A DNA stretch of 64,000 nt from Caballeronia zhejiangensis (GCF_000698575.1 NZ_JFHD01000003.1:1-64000), one strand, 5' to 3'. Positions 33,752 through 42,652 are shown, numbered from the stretch's first letter. Program-made: numbers and translations. The notes: a model not told the origin generated them from the sequence alone.

Positions 33752-34522
33752 ATGCGTATTGGCTTTATCGGCACGGGCACGATCACGGAGGCGGTCGTGA
33801 CCGGCATGATTCGTTTCGATGTTCCCTTCGAGCGGGTCGCGCTGTCTCCGCGCAACGCGCAGACCGCCGCGCGTCTTGCGAAACTCGACGCGCGCATCGA
33901 GGTTTGCGTCAGCAATCAGGGCGTGCTCGATGCATCGGATGTCGTGTGTCTCGCGGTCTTGCCGCAAATCGCGGCAGACGTGCTGGGCGAACTCACGTTC
34001 GATGCGCGGCATCACGTCATCAGCTTCATCGCGGCCAAGTCGCTCGATGAGATGCGCGCCCTCGTGCGCCGCGCGGCCAAGGTCGTGCGCGCGATTCCGC
34101 TACCCGCTGTTGCGTCGGGCAAGGGCAGCACGGCGCTCTGTCCGCGCGATGACATCGCACGCGCGCTCTTCGCGCCGCTCGGCGAAGCGGTCGAAGTGGA
34201 CGACGAACACCAGTTCAATGCGTTATCGGCCGCCACCGCGACGATGGCGGCGTTTTTCGCGTTGCTCGAAGAGCAGGCGTCGTGGCTCGCGCGGCAAGGC
34301 GTGCCGTATGCGTCCGCGCGTTCGTTTTTGTCGGGCTATCATGTGGGCCTCGCTCATGAAACGACGCTCGATACGCAACCCTTCTCGTCGATGATCGGGC
34401 GTGTCAGCACGCCAGGCGGCCTCAACGAGCAGCTCAATCGCGAACTGTCGGAGCGGGGCACCTACGCGCACTACTCGAAGGCGCTCGACGCGATCATGCG
34501 CCGCGTGCAAGGGCGCGAGTGA
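33752..34522 (+). CDS. Pyrroline-5-carboxylate reductase-like protein (ProC family)
   Basis: About 256 aa, slightly shorter than ProC. The Rossmann start MRIGFIGTGTITEAVVTGM and the RAIPLPAVASGKGS stretch (RxMPNxPA in ProC) place it in the family, and the C-terminal VSTPGGLNEQLNREL matches the ProC dimer domain (TSPGGTT). In a catabolic operon it may reduce a cyclic imine such as pyrroline-2-carboxylate rather than make proline. Confidence 0.82.
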   Translation: MRIGFIGTGTITEAVVTGMIRFDVPFERVALSPRNAQTAARLAKLDARIEVCVSNQGVLDASDVVCLAVLPQIAADVLGELTFDARHHVISFIAAKSLDEMRALVRRAAKVVRAIPLPAVASGKGSTALCPRDDIARALFAPLGEAVEVDDEHQFNALSAATATMAAFFALLEEQASWLARQGVPYASARSFLSGYHVGLAHETTLDTQPFSSMIGRVSTPGGLNEQLNRELSERGTYAHYSKALDAIMRRVQGRE

Positions 34523-34567
34523 ACACGAAGAACAAGCGCTGATCGCGAGCCCTCGAAGGTGAGTCAC

Positions 34568-35569
34568 ATGCAGAAGAAACAGCAGTTCGCGGACAGGCTT
34601 CTCGCCCAGATGCCGTCGCTGCGCGCGCTTCGGTGCTTCGTCACCGCGGCGCGTTACGAGAGCTTCACGCAAGCCGCCGAAGTGCTGTGCGTCACGCAGG
34701 CGGCCGTCAGCCGGCAGATCAAGGAGCTGGAGGACACGCTGGAGGTCGCGCTCTTCGAGCGCACCGGCAGGCACATCGCGCTGACCGACGCCGGCCGCAT
34801 TCTCTACAACGCGTCGTATCTGTCGATCATGAACATCGCGGAGGCGGCGCAGGCGGTGCGGCGCGTCGACCGGCATGCGCTCACGCTCTGCATCTCTCAT
34901 ACGTTTTCGGCGCTCTGGCTCTCGTTCCGATTACCCGCGTTTCGCCAGCGTTTTCCGAACATCCGCCTGCATGTGATGGTGACCGAGCACTTCATGGAGC
35001 TCGACGATCTGATGGAGCCGGATGTCATCATCACGAAGAATCCGCCGCGCGAAGCGGAGTACGAAGTCGAGCCGCTTTTTCACGACATCGTTTATCCGGT
35101 ATGTAGCGTTCCGTTTTTCGAGCGCTATTTTCATGGCCGTGCGCTAAAGCCGCTCGATCTGCTCGCGCATCCGACGCTGAGCCTGTCGCTGCTCGGGCGC
35201 GCGCAGGTGTGCGAGCACGTCGACTGGCGCGTGTGGAAAAACTGGTATCAGCAAGGCGACGGTTCCGAGCGGCTCGATCAGCACGACGATTTCGAAAGCA
35301 ACGACTATCGCCTGCTTGTGGCTCAGGCCGAAGCGGGCGAGGGCACCTTGCTCGGCTGGCATCACCTCGTGCATCGTCAGGTGGAGCAGAAAAAGCTGGT
35401 GCGTCCCGTCGACGATGCGCTCGTGTTCCACGATCGTCATCACTACATCATCACGCATCGCAACGCGAAAGCACGCCCGGAATACATTCAGTTTCGCCAA
35501 TGGCTCGACGAGGAAATCGGCACGATGATGCAGGGATGGCCCGCCGCCGAATCGAAGGCCGTTCTATGA
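34568..35569 (+). CDS. LysR-type regulator (GcvA-like)
   Basis: About 333 aa. The N-terminal HTH (LRCFVTAARYESFTQAAEVLCVTQAAVSRQIKELE) is followed by a periplasmic-binding-like effector domain. The ATG at 34568 is preferred because AAGGTGAG lies just upstream, whereas a GTG at 34559 sits inside that ribosome-binding site. It lies inside the catabolic operon, which is unusual for the normally divergent LysR arrangement. Confidence 0.88.
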   Translation: MQKKQQFADRLLAQMPSLRALRCFVTAARYESFTQAAEVLCVTQAAVSRQIKELEDTLEVALFERTGRHIALTDAGRILYNASYLSIMNIAEAAQAVRRVDRHALTLCISHTFSALWLSFRLPAFRQRFPNIRLHVMVTEHFMELDDLMEPDVIITKNPPREAEYEVEPLFHDIVYPVCSVPFFERYFHGRALKPLDLLAHPTLSLSLLGRAQVCEHVDWRVWKNWYQQGDGSERLDQHDDFESNDYRLLVAQAEAGEGTLLGWHHLVHRQVEQKKLVRPVDDALVFHDRHHYIITHRNAKARPEYIQFRQWLDEEIGTMMQGWPAAESKAVL

Positions 35570-35576
35570 GCGCCGC

Positions 35577-36503
35577 ATGAAACCGGCAACCGAAAAAACG
35601 AAGGGTTATCGGCGGCTCATTCCGTCGGTGACGGCGCTGGTGGAGTTCGAGGCCGTCGCGCGGCTCGGCAGCTTCACGCTCGCGGCGCATGAACTGGGCG
35701 TTACGCAGGCCGCCGTGAGCCGGCAGGTGCGCTTTCTCGAAGAGACGCTCGGCACGCGGCTATTTCGCCGTCTGCATCGCGCGATCGAACTGACCGACGA
35801 AGGCGAGGCGCTGTATCGCGTCGTCGCGGAATCGATGCAGAAGATCGCGAGCGTGTTCGATCGCCTCGCGCGCGGGCCCGTTCAGCAGGAACTCGTGCTC
35901 GCGGCGACATCCGCGTTTTCGCATTTTCGACTGCTGCCGCGGCTTGCGTCGCTCAAGGCGTTGCAGCCCGACCTGCAGTTGCGGCTGTCGACGCAGATGT
36001 TCACGGCCGACTTGCGGCACAAGGAAATCGACGTCGCCGTGCGCTTCGGCAACGGGCTGTGGCCGGACGGCACGGCGACTTTGCTGTTCGACGAGGAGGT
36101 GTTTCCGGTCTGCGCGCCTTCATGGCTCCAAAAGCAGCCCGCGCCCGCGACGCTCGACGAACTGGCTGGCGCGGTGCTCGTCGAGTCGGATTCGACGACC
36201 GAAGGCTGGTTGGGCTGGGAAGAGTGGTTCCACGCGCTCGGATGCCGGCCGATGCGCCTGAACTTCGCGCTGCGTTGCAGCCTCTATACCGATGCGATCC
36301 AGGCCGCGCGCTACGGCCAGGGCGTCGCGCTCGGATGGGGCCGGCTCGTTCAGGATTTTATCGAGAGCGGGGATCTCGTCAGGCTGGAAGTGGCATCGTT
36401 CAGGCCGACCGATTCGTACTTCGCCGTGGTGCCGCATGGCCGCGCTTTCACGCCTGCCATCGGCGGTCTGATCGAATGGCTGCGCGACGGGGCGCTCGCA
36501 TAA
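35577..36503 (+). CDS. LysR-type regulator (GcvA-like), second copy
   Basis: About 308 aa with an N-terminal HTH (LVEFEAVARLGSFTLAAHELGVTQAAVSRQVRFLE) and an effector domain with DIAVRFGNG-like DVAVRFGNGLWPD. It starts 8 bp after the first LysR gene and differs clearly from it in the effector half, so it is a paralogous partner rather than a recent duplication. It immediately precedes the Rieske gene. Confidence 0.88.
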   Translation: MKPATEKTKGYRRLIPSVTALVEFEAVARLGSFTLAAHELGVTQAAVSRQVRFLEETLGTRLFRRLHRAIELTDEGEALYRVVAESMQKIASVFDRLARGPVQQELVLAATSAFSHFRLLPRLASLKALQPDLQLRLSTQMFTADLRHKEIDVAVRFGNGLWPDGTATLLFDEEVFPVCAPSWLQKQPAPATLDELAGAVLVESDSTTEGWLGWEEWFHALGCRPMRLNFALRCSLYTDAIQAARYGQGVALGWGRLVQDFIESGDLVRLEVASFRPTDSYFAVVPHGRAFTPAIGGLIEWLRDGALA

Positions 36504-36506
36504 ACC

Positions 36507-36518
36507 AAAGTCATGCGA
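36507..36518 (+). promoter_or_regulatory. Shared 12-mer upstream of the Rieske oxygenase gene
   Basis: AAAGTCATGCGA here repeats exactly the 12-mer at 26481-26492, and in both places a GCATT block follows 27-28 bp from the start of the 12-mer. The copies precede the importer and the oxygenase, the two functional entry points of the pathway. A common regulator, perhaps one of the two LysR proteins, is inferred. Confidence 0.35.
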
Positions 36519-36620
36519 CACCGAAAATAAAGCGCATTGACGCTATTTTTCAGCGATCCAATACTCGGAATATGGCGGGACCATTCGAAGTCCCGATACC
36601 CTGAACGTTGGAGAGCGACG

Positions 36621-37877
36621 ATGTCCGAAGTGCAAATGAAGACGCATGGCGAACTGATCCGCAGCCGCGAGCCCGGGCATGGCTTGCCCGGCGAGCTGTT
36701 CGGACGGCAGGACGTGTTCGAGACGGACGTCGAGGTCTTCTTCCAGAAGCACTGGATTCTGGTCGGCGTGACGGCGGACGTGCCCGAGCCGGGCGATGTG
36801 TCGACCGTCGATATCGGCCGTGCTTCGATCATCATCGTTCGGGATGACGACGAGAACATCCGCACTTATCGGAACGTCTGCCGGCATCGCGGCGCGCGCC
36901 TGAAGGAACCGGGGAAATCGACCGTCGGCATGCTGGTCTGCCCGTATCACCAATGGACTTACGATCTCGACGGCAGCCTGCGCCACGCCGCGCACATGGG
37001 CAAGGATTTCGACGCGAAGTGCCGCAGTTTGTTGCCGGTGCATACGCGGATCGTCGGGACACATATTTTCGTGTGCCTCGCCGACGAGCCGCCGGCGGAC
37101 ATCGCGAAGCTCGAAGACACGATGGCGCCGCGCTTCGCGCCCTACGACCTCACGAACACGAAGATCGCGTTCGAATCGGAGATCATCGAGAACGGCAACT
37201 GGAAGCTCGTGATCGAGAACAATCGCGAGTGCTATCACTGCGCCGCGACGCATCCGGAACTCACTGCCTCGTTTTTGCCGGAAGATTTCGGTTTCTGTCC
37301 GGAGAATCTCAGCGAAGAATCGCTGCTCGAAATCGAAGCCTATAAAAAACGGAACGCGGCGTGTCAGGCGAGTTGGGAGAACGACGGCTTCACGAGCGCG
37401 ACCGTCGAATGGCTGGACGAAGATGCGGTCACGCAATTCCGGACGCAACAACTCGTGATCGCGGGCTACGGCGAGTCGCAGACGATCAGCACGAAGGTCG
37501 CGAGCCAGAAGCTGCTCGGCAATCTGCAGCGCCGCGATCTCGGCGACACGCATCTCTGGACGCACAACTCATGGACGCACGTCATGAGCGATCATGCGGT
37601 GATTTCGTACATCATCCCGCTCGCGCCGGATAAAACGCTCGTGCGTTCGAAATGGCTCGTGCACGCGGATGCCGTCGAAGGCGTCGATTATCAGCTTCAG
37701 GATCTGACGGAAGTGTGGGTCGCGACGAACGCGCAGGACAAGCATCTCGTCGAAATCACGCACGAAGGCACGCAGGATCCGGCGTATCGGCCAGCGGTGT
37801 TCTCGCCGTTCACGGAAAGCTACGTGGAGCAGTTTTCGCGCTGGTATTCGGCGCGCCTGAGCGCGCACGGCGTTTGA
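36621..37877 (+). CDS. Rieske non-heme iron oxygenase, GbcA/stachydrine demethylase-like
   Basis: About 418 aa. The Rieske [2Fe-2S] ligands are C87-x-H89 and C107-x2-H110, and the mononuclear iron ligands H206 and H211 are in NNRECYHCAATHPEL, as in GbcA (glycine betaine monooxygenase alpha subunit). Such enzymes demethylate quaternary amines, releasing formaldehyde. GGAGAG precedes the ATG at 36621. No ferredoxin reductase partner (GbcB type) lies in the window. It ends 3 bp from the convergent GntR gene. Confidence 0.9.
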   Translation: MSEVQMKTHGELIRSREPGHGLPGELFGRQDVFETDVEVFFQKHWILVGVTADVPEPGDVSTVDIGRASIIIVRDDDENIRTYRNVCRHRGARLKEPGKSTVGMLVCPYHQWTYDLDGSLRHAAHMGKDFDAKCRSLLPVHTRIVGTHIFVCLADEPPADIAKLEDTMAPRFAPYDLTNTKIAFESEIIENGNWKLVIENNRECYHCAATHPELTASFLPEDFGFCPENLSEESLLEIEAYKKRNAACQASWENDGFTSATVEWLDEDAVTQFRTQQLVIAGYGESQTISTKVASQKLLGNLQRRDLGDTHLWTHNSWTHVMSDHAVISYIIPLAPDKTLVRSKWLVHADAVEGVDYQLQDLTEVWVATNAQDKHLVEITHEGTQDPAYRPAVFSPFTESYVEQFSRWYSARLSAHGV

Positions 37878-37880
37878 ACA

Positions 37881-38576
37881 TCAGTGATCCGTGACGAAGG
37901 TCGGGTGGCGCGTGCGGATCTCGTCCACCTGACTGAGCGTGCCGGAAAGATGCTTGCGCAACGCGGCATCGGCGGCATCGGCATCGCCTTTTTCGATGGC
38001 ATCGACGATTTCCGTGTGGTCGCGCACCACGGCCATCGTCTTGCCTTCGACCGGCAGATGCAGCCGCCGCAACCGGTCGATATGCCCGCTGAGTCTGCGC
38101 ACGAGATCCCACAACTGCGGCACGCCCGCGGCTTCATACATCTGCCGATGAAACGCCTGATCGAGCGCTGAGAACTGCTCGACGTCCTGCGGCTCCATCC
38201 ATTCCATCTGTTCCGCGATCGTCGCGCGCAGCCGCGCGATCAGCGACGCCTTATGCTCCCGCGCGAGCGTGCGCACGATTTCCAGTTCGATCGAGCGACG
38301 CAGAAAGTGCGCCTGCATCGCCGATGCCACGCTGATCTGGCTTACGACCGTCGCGTGCTGCGGAAAAATATCGACCAGTCCTTCTTCGCCGAGCTTCATC
38401 AGCGCGTCGCGCACCGGCGTCTGGCTCAGGCCGTAGCGCGTCGCGAGTTCGGTGCGCGACAGCACCGTGCCCGGTTCCAGTTCGAGCGACAGGATCATGT
38501 CGCGCAGCCGCTCGAACACCTGCGGCGCGGCATGACGAGAACGGTCCAGGCGATGCACGGAAGCGGAATTATTCAT
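37881..38576 (-). CDS. GntR family regulator, FCD subfamily
   Basis: About 231 aa from the ATG at 38576. The HTH (AAPQVFERLRDMILSLELEPG ... ATRYGLSQTPVRDALMKL) is followed by an FCD domain with ALDQAFHRQMYEAAG and VVRDHTEIVDAIEKGD. In-frame ATGs at 38606 and 38627 exist, but they fall in or beyond a candidate operator and the shorter form fits the family length. Divergent from the glucarate dehydratase gene, which it probably represses. Confidence 0.85.
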   Translation of the reverse strand: MNNSASVHRLDRSRHAAPQVFERLRDMILSLELEPGTVLSRTELATRYGLSQTPVRDALMKLGEEGLVDIFPQHATVVSQISVASAMQAHFLRRSIELEIVRTLAREHKASLIARLRATIAEQMEWMEPQDVEQFSALDQAFHRQMYEAAGVPQLWDLVRRLSGHIDRLRRLHLPVEGKTMAVVRDHTEIVDAIEKGDADAADAALRKHLSGTLSQVDEIRTRHPTFVTDH

Positions 38577-38602
38577 TTCGGATTGAAAGGAAGGCGACTG
38601 AA

Positions 38603-38617
38603 ACATTAGTACTATAG
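38603..38617. promoter_or_regulatory. Candidate GntR operator, regulator-proximal
   Basis: ACATTAGTACTATAG contains the perfect 8-bp palindrome TAGTACTA (38607-38614). It lies 27 bp upstream of the chosen regulator start. A related AT-rich site with the same ACATTA start occurs at 38673, giving one site near each divergent gene. Confidence 0.4.
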
Positions 38618-38672
38618 CCGCGCCCATGCCCGATGAGTAAGCCGTTGGCGGGTCGGCGTTTACCCGACTGAC

Positions 38673-38689
38673 ACATTAATATATTAGTG
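38673..38689. promoter_or_regulatory. Candidate GntR operator, gudD-proximal
   Basis: ACATTAATATATTAGTG contains the perfect 10-bp palindrome TAATATATTA at 38677-38686, extended imperfectly on both sides. It stands out in a high-GC region, about 45 bp before the dehydratase start. Binding by the adjacent GntR protein is inference. Confidence 0.4.
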
Positions 38690-38731
38690 CTTTACCATTC
38701 GGCCATTCCATTAATTTTCGGAACGCCCGAC

Positions 38732-40006
38732 ATGACCCGCGATATAGCCATCACCCAGATTCGAATCACGCCGATCGCATTCCGCGATGGTCCGTTGCTC
38801 AACGCCGCGGGCATCCACGAACCGTGGGCGTTGCGCGCGATCGTCGAACTGGAGACGAGCGACGGACGCGTCGGCATCTCGGAGACTTACGGCGACGAGC
38901 CGATGCTGCGGGTGCTCGATCAGGCGAAGGAGCTCGTCATCGGCCTGTCTCCTTTCGATCTGAATGTGATGGAAGAACGCGTGCGCGCGACGATCACCGC
39001 GACGCCCGGCGCGGTCGAATTCGAACTCGCGCCCGGCTCGCACGCCGCGAAAAACGCGCCCAAGGTCATCAGCACGCTCGAAGTGGCGATGCTCGATCTG
39101 CAAGGCCAAATCGTCGGCGCGCCGGTCGTGGACTTGCTCGGCGGCAAGGTGCGCGACGCCGTGCCCTACAGCGCGTATCTGTTTTTCAAGTACGCCGAGC
39201 ACATCGACAAGCCGTATGCGCCCGATGCGTGGGGCGAGGGCATCAGCCCGGAGCAGATCGTCGCGCAGGCGCAGCGCATGATCGACCTCTACGGTTTCCA
39301 GAGCATCAAGCTGAAGGGCGGCGTGTTCGAGCCGGCGCATGAAATTGCGTGCATGCAGGCGCTCGCGAAGGCGTTCCCGGGCATGCCGCTGCGTCTCGAT
39401 CCGAACGCGAACTGGACGCTCGAAACCAGCATCGAGGCCGCGCCGCAGCTCGATGAAATTCTCGAATACTACGAGGATCCGTGCCCCGGCCTCGAAGGCA
39501 TGGCCGAACTGCAGAAGCACACGAAACTGCCGCTCGCGACCAACATGGTCATCACGACGATGGACGACTTCCGCCGCGGCTGCAACATGGGCTCGATCAA
39601 GGTGCTGCTTTCGGATCATCACTACTGGGGCGGCCTGCGCGCCACGCAGACACTCGCGCGCATGGCGAAGCTCTGGGGCTTCGGCATGTCGATGCATTCG
39701 AACTCGCACCTCGGCATCAGCCTGATGGCGATGACGCATGTCGCCGCGAGTGTGCCGAACCTCACCTACGCATGCGACACGCATTACCCGTGGCAGGAAG
39801 AGGAAGTCATCAAGGGCGGTCGCGTGAAGTTCGATAACGGCGCGGTGCGCGTGCCGACGACGCCCGGTCTCGGTGTCGAGCTCGATCGCGAGAAGCTCGC
39901 CGAATTGCACGAGCAGTACAAGACGTGCGGCGTGCGCAATCGCGACGACCTTTCGCAGATGCGCAAATATCAGCCGGAATTCTCAGGCAAGAATCCGCGC
40001 TTCTGA
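38732..40006 (+). CDS. gudD: Glucarate dehydratase (enolase superfamily)
   Basis: About 424 aa. The glucarate dehydratase signatures are present: KLKGG (catalytic Lys), LDPNANW, YEDPCPG, ATNM, SDHHYWGG and the C-terminal MHSNSHLGISL with its His and Asn. It dehydrates D-glucarate (and L-idarate) to 5-keto-4-deoxyglucarate. The ATG at 38732 gives the natural N-terminus; an upstream in-frame ATG at 38687 lies in the operator. No keto-deoxyglucarate aldolase or dehydratase gene follows it. Confidence 0.9.
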   Translation: MTRDIAITQIRITPIAFRDGPLLNAAGIHEPWALRAIVELETSDGRVGISETYGDEPMLRVLDQAKELVIGLSPFDLNVMEERVRATITATPGAVEFELAPGSHAAKNAPKVISTLEVAMLDLQGQIVGAPVVDLLGGKVRDAVPYSAYLFFKYAEHIDKPYAPDAWGEGISPEQIVAQAQRMIDLYGFQSIKLKGGVFEPAHEIACMQALAKAFPGMPLRLDPNANWTLETSIEAAPQLDEILEYYEDPCPGLEGMAELQKHTKLPLATNMVITTMDDFRRGCNMGSIKVLLSDHHYWGGLRATQTLARMAKLWGFGMSMHSNSHLGISLMAMTHVAASVPNLTYACDTHYPWQEEEVIKGGRVKFDNGAVRVPTTPGLGVELDREKLAELHEQYKTCGVRNRDDLSQMRKYQPEFSGKNPRF

Positions 40007-40047
40007 GCCATAGAACAACAACACAAGGCATTCAAGGAGACACCCTC

Positions 40048-41364
40048 ATGAGCAGTTCCAGCGCGCTGTCGAGCGCCGTTCGCAAGATCAAGTGGCATGT
40101 GCTGCCGCTTTTCGTCGTGATGTTCATCGTTAATTACATCGACCGGGTGAACATCGGATTCGTGCGTCAGCATTTGAGCGCGGACCTCGGCATCGGCGCG
40201 GCCGCTTATGGCCTCGGCGCGGGCCTGTTCTTCGTGAGCTATGCCGTGTTCGAAGTGCCGTCGAACATGCTGATGCAGCGCTTCGGCGCGAAAGCGTGGC
40301 TCACGCGCATCATGGTTACGTGGGGACTCGCGGCCGTGGGCATGGCCTTCGTGCAGGGCGAGACCTCGTTCTATGCGATGCGTCTCTTGCTCGGCGCGGC
40401 CGAAGCGGGCTTCTTTCCGGGCGTCGTGTTCTATTTCACGCAATGGCTGCCGCGCGATGAACGCGGCAAGGCGATGGCCGTCTTCCTGAGCGGTTCCGCG
40501 CTCGCTTCCGTGTTCTCCGGCCCGATCTCGGGCGGGCTGATGCTGATCGAAGGCGCGGGCCTGCGCGGCTGGCAGTGGATGTTCATCATCGAAGGCATGG
40601 CGTCGGTCGTGCTCGCCGGCTTCGTCTGGTTCTGGCTCGATTCGAAGCCGCGCGATGCAAAGTGGCTCACGCGCGCTGAGCAGGACGCGATCGTCACGGA
40701 GATCGAAGACGAGCAGCGCCGCCGCGACGCCGCGCATGTGAAGACGCCGTCGTCGTGGAGCCTGATGCGCGATCCGCAGATCCTGATCTTCTGCCTGATC
40801 TATTTCTCGGTGTCGCTGACGATCTATGGCGCGACGTTCTGGCTGCCGAGCATCATCCGCAAGATGGGGCACCTGAACGATTTCCAGGTCGGATTGTTCA
40901 ACTCGATTCCGTGGCTCATTTCCATCGTCGCGATGTATCTGTTCGCGGCGCTCGCGGCGCGCTTTAAGTTTCAGCAGGCATGGGTCGCGTGCGTGTTGCT
41001 CATCGCGGCCGCCGGCATGTACGCAGCGGGCCAGGGCAGTCCGGTGTTCTCGTTCGTTGCAATCTGCTTTGCCGCTATCGGGTTCAAGGCTGCATCGTCG
41101 CTGTTCTGGCCGATTCCGCAAGGCTATCTCGATGCGCGCATCGCCGCGCCCGTGCTTGCGCTGATCAATTCGATCGGCAATCTGGGCGGCTTCGTCGCGC
41201 CGGCCACCTTCGGCTTTCTCGAGCAAAAGACGGGTTCGATTCAGGGCGGCCTGACAGGCCTCGCCGTGATGTCGATTCTCGCTGCGGGCGTCGTGTTCCT
41301 CGCTCGCATGACGCCTCGCGAAGGGCGCGACGTCGCGGCGCTGCGGCCGGGCGTGCAGAAGTAA
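40048..41364 (+). CDS. MFS sugar-acid transporter (GudP-like)
   Basis: About 438 aa, twelve predicted helices. VNYIDRVNIGFV and LLGAAEAGFFPGVVFYFTQWLP are ACS-family hallmarks shared with GudP. AAGGAGA lies about 7 nt before the ATG at 40048. Placed 41 bp after the dehydratase, it very likely imports glucarate or galactarate. It is a paralogue of the carrier at 2904 but not a near-identical copy. Confidence 0.9.
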   Translation: MSSSSALSSAVRKIKWHVLPLFVVMFIVNYIDRVNIGFVRQHLSADLGIGAAAYGLGAGLFFVSYAVFEVPSNMLMQRFGAKAWLTRIMVTWGLAAVGMAFVQGETSFYAMRLLLGAAEAGFFPGVVFYFTQWLPRDERGKAMAVFLSGSALASVFSGPISGGLMLIEGAGLRGWQWMFIIEGMASVVLAGFVWFWLDSKPRDAKWLTRAEQDAIVTEIEDEQRRRDAAHVKTPSSWSLMRDPQILIFCLIYFSVSLTIYGATFWLPSIIRKMGHLNDFQVGLFNSIPWLISIVAMYLFAALAARFKFQQAWVACVLLIAAAGMYAAGQGSPVFSFVAICFAAIGFKAASSLFWPIPQGYLDARIAAPVLALINSIGNLGGFVAPATFGFLEQKTGSIQGGLTGLAVMSILAAGVVFLARMTPREGRDVAALRPGVQK

Positions 41365-41419
41365 GGGAGGCATACAAACTGCTGACCGTCTTCGATCGGT
41401 ACATCGATCGGAGACGACA

Positions 41420-42652
41420 ATGGCGACGAACCAGCGCCAGAGACTGGGCGAATGGCTCCCGCGCGAAGAGCAGGCGATCGCGCGCTTTCGCGAGACATTC
41501 GCCGAGTACGCCCGGCAGCGCGCGGGCAAGACGAAACGCAACAGCGTCATCGAAGAGATGGCGGCTTTCATCCACGACGATCCGGTCGTGCGCATGGACT
41601 TCACGCGCGCGATCCGTCAGGCGCATGAAGCCGGATTCAAGCTCGGTTATGCGAGCATCGACGAATTCATCGTATTGCTCGATGCGATGCTGACGTACGC
41701 GCCGCCGTTCAGCGAATCGAGCCTGATCCATTGCCCCATCAACGCATTGCTAGACTGGCCGATGGTCATGCCGTCGGGCTATGCGCTCTTTCGCGATCCC
41801 GCATTCAACGCGCATCTGAAGCGCGTGCTGAACGTGTGGTCCGGCTTTCTCAGCGGACCGTATTCGCGCACGCATCTGAACACCGACGCGCCCGATGGCT
41901 GGTTCAGCAAAGAGGCCGATAGCAAGATCGGACTGCACCAGTTTCTTTGCGATCCGCATAAGCCGTATTGGGGCTTCGCGTCGTGGAATCATTTCTTCAC
42001 GCGCGAATTCAAGCCTGGCGCGCGGCCTGTTGCAGAGCCGGATAACGCCAAGATCATCGTCAGTGCGTGCGAGGCTTCGCCCTATAACGTCCAGGACGAT
42101 GTGCAACTGGAAGACTCGTTCTGGATCCAGTCGCAGCCTTATTCGCTGATGGACATGTTCACGGCGAAAGAAGCGGAACTCGCGAAGCGATTCGTCGGTG
42201 GCACGGTGTATCAGGCCTTTCTAAGCGCGTTTTTCTATCATCGCTGGCATGCGCCGGTGAGCGGCACGATCGTGAAGGCATATCTCGTCGACGGCACCTA
42301 CTTCTCGGATGCCGACTCGGAAGGCGAAGATCCCGGCAGCCTCAACGATTCGCAAGGCTATATCACTGCGGTCGCGGCGCGCGCGGTCATCGTCATCGAT
42401 TGCGACGATCCGGACATCGGCGAGGTTGCGTGCGTGTTCGTCGGCATGGCGGAAGTGTCGTCATGCATGATTGAGGCGTTGCCGGGCCAGCGCGTGCGCA
42501 AGGGCGAAGAGCTCGGCTACTTCCAATACGGAGGTTCCACGTATTGCCTCGTCTTCAGGCCGGGCGTGATCGAAAGCTTCGAGCGCCAGAAGCCATTCGA
42601 TGACGATGCGCCGCCCGTGCAGGTCAACGCGCATCTTTGCACGGCGCGCTGA
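41420..42652 (+). CDS. Phosphatidylserine decarboxylase-like protein (PsiD-like architecture)
   Basis: About 410 aa, longer than bacterial Psd. An N-terminal ~150-residue domain precedes the decarboxylase domain, which has FYHRWHAPVSG (HxRxHxPVxG) and a C-terminal YGGSTYCLVF, matching the self-cleaving LGST site that makes the pyruvoyl group, with GGST here. This two-domain form is found in soluble PSD-like decarboxylases, including fungal tryptophan decarboxylase PsiD. It has no membrane segment, so an amino acid or other small acid is a likely substrate. It sits 55 bp after the sugar-acid carrier. Confidence 0.82.
   Translation: MATNQRQRLGEWLPREEQAIARFRETFAEYARQRAGKTKRNSVIEEMAAFIHDDPVVRMDFTRAIRQAHEAGFKLGYASIDEFIVLLDAMLTYAPPFSESSLIHCPINALLDWPMVMPSGYALFRDPAFNAHLKRVLNVWSGFLSGPYSRTHLNTDAPDGWFSKEADSKIGLHQFLCDPHKPYWGFASWNHFFTREFKPGARPVAEPDNAKIIVSACEASPYNVQDDVQLEDSFWIQSQPYSLMDMFTAKEAELAKRFVGGTVYQAFLSAFFYHRWHAPVSGTIVKAYLVDGTYFSDADSEGEDPGSLNDSQGYITAVAARAVIVIDCDDPDIGEVACVFVGMAEVSSCMIEALPGQRVRKGEELGYFQYGGSTYCLVFRPGVIESFERQKPFDDDAPPVQVNAHLCTAR

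Noticed and set aside
2904..41364. The two MFS carriers and two enolase-superfamily genes as a large duplication
   Set aside because: The paired proteins belong to the same superfamilies but differ throughout, including at active-site motifs (DgoD-like versus GudD), so they are separate cassettes rather than a recent duplication.
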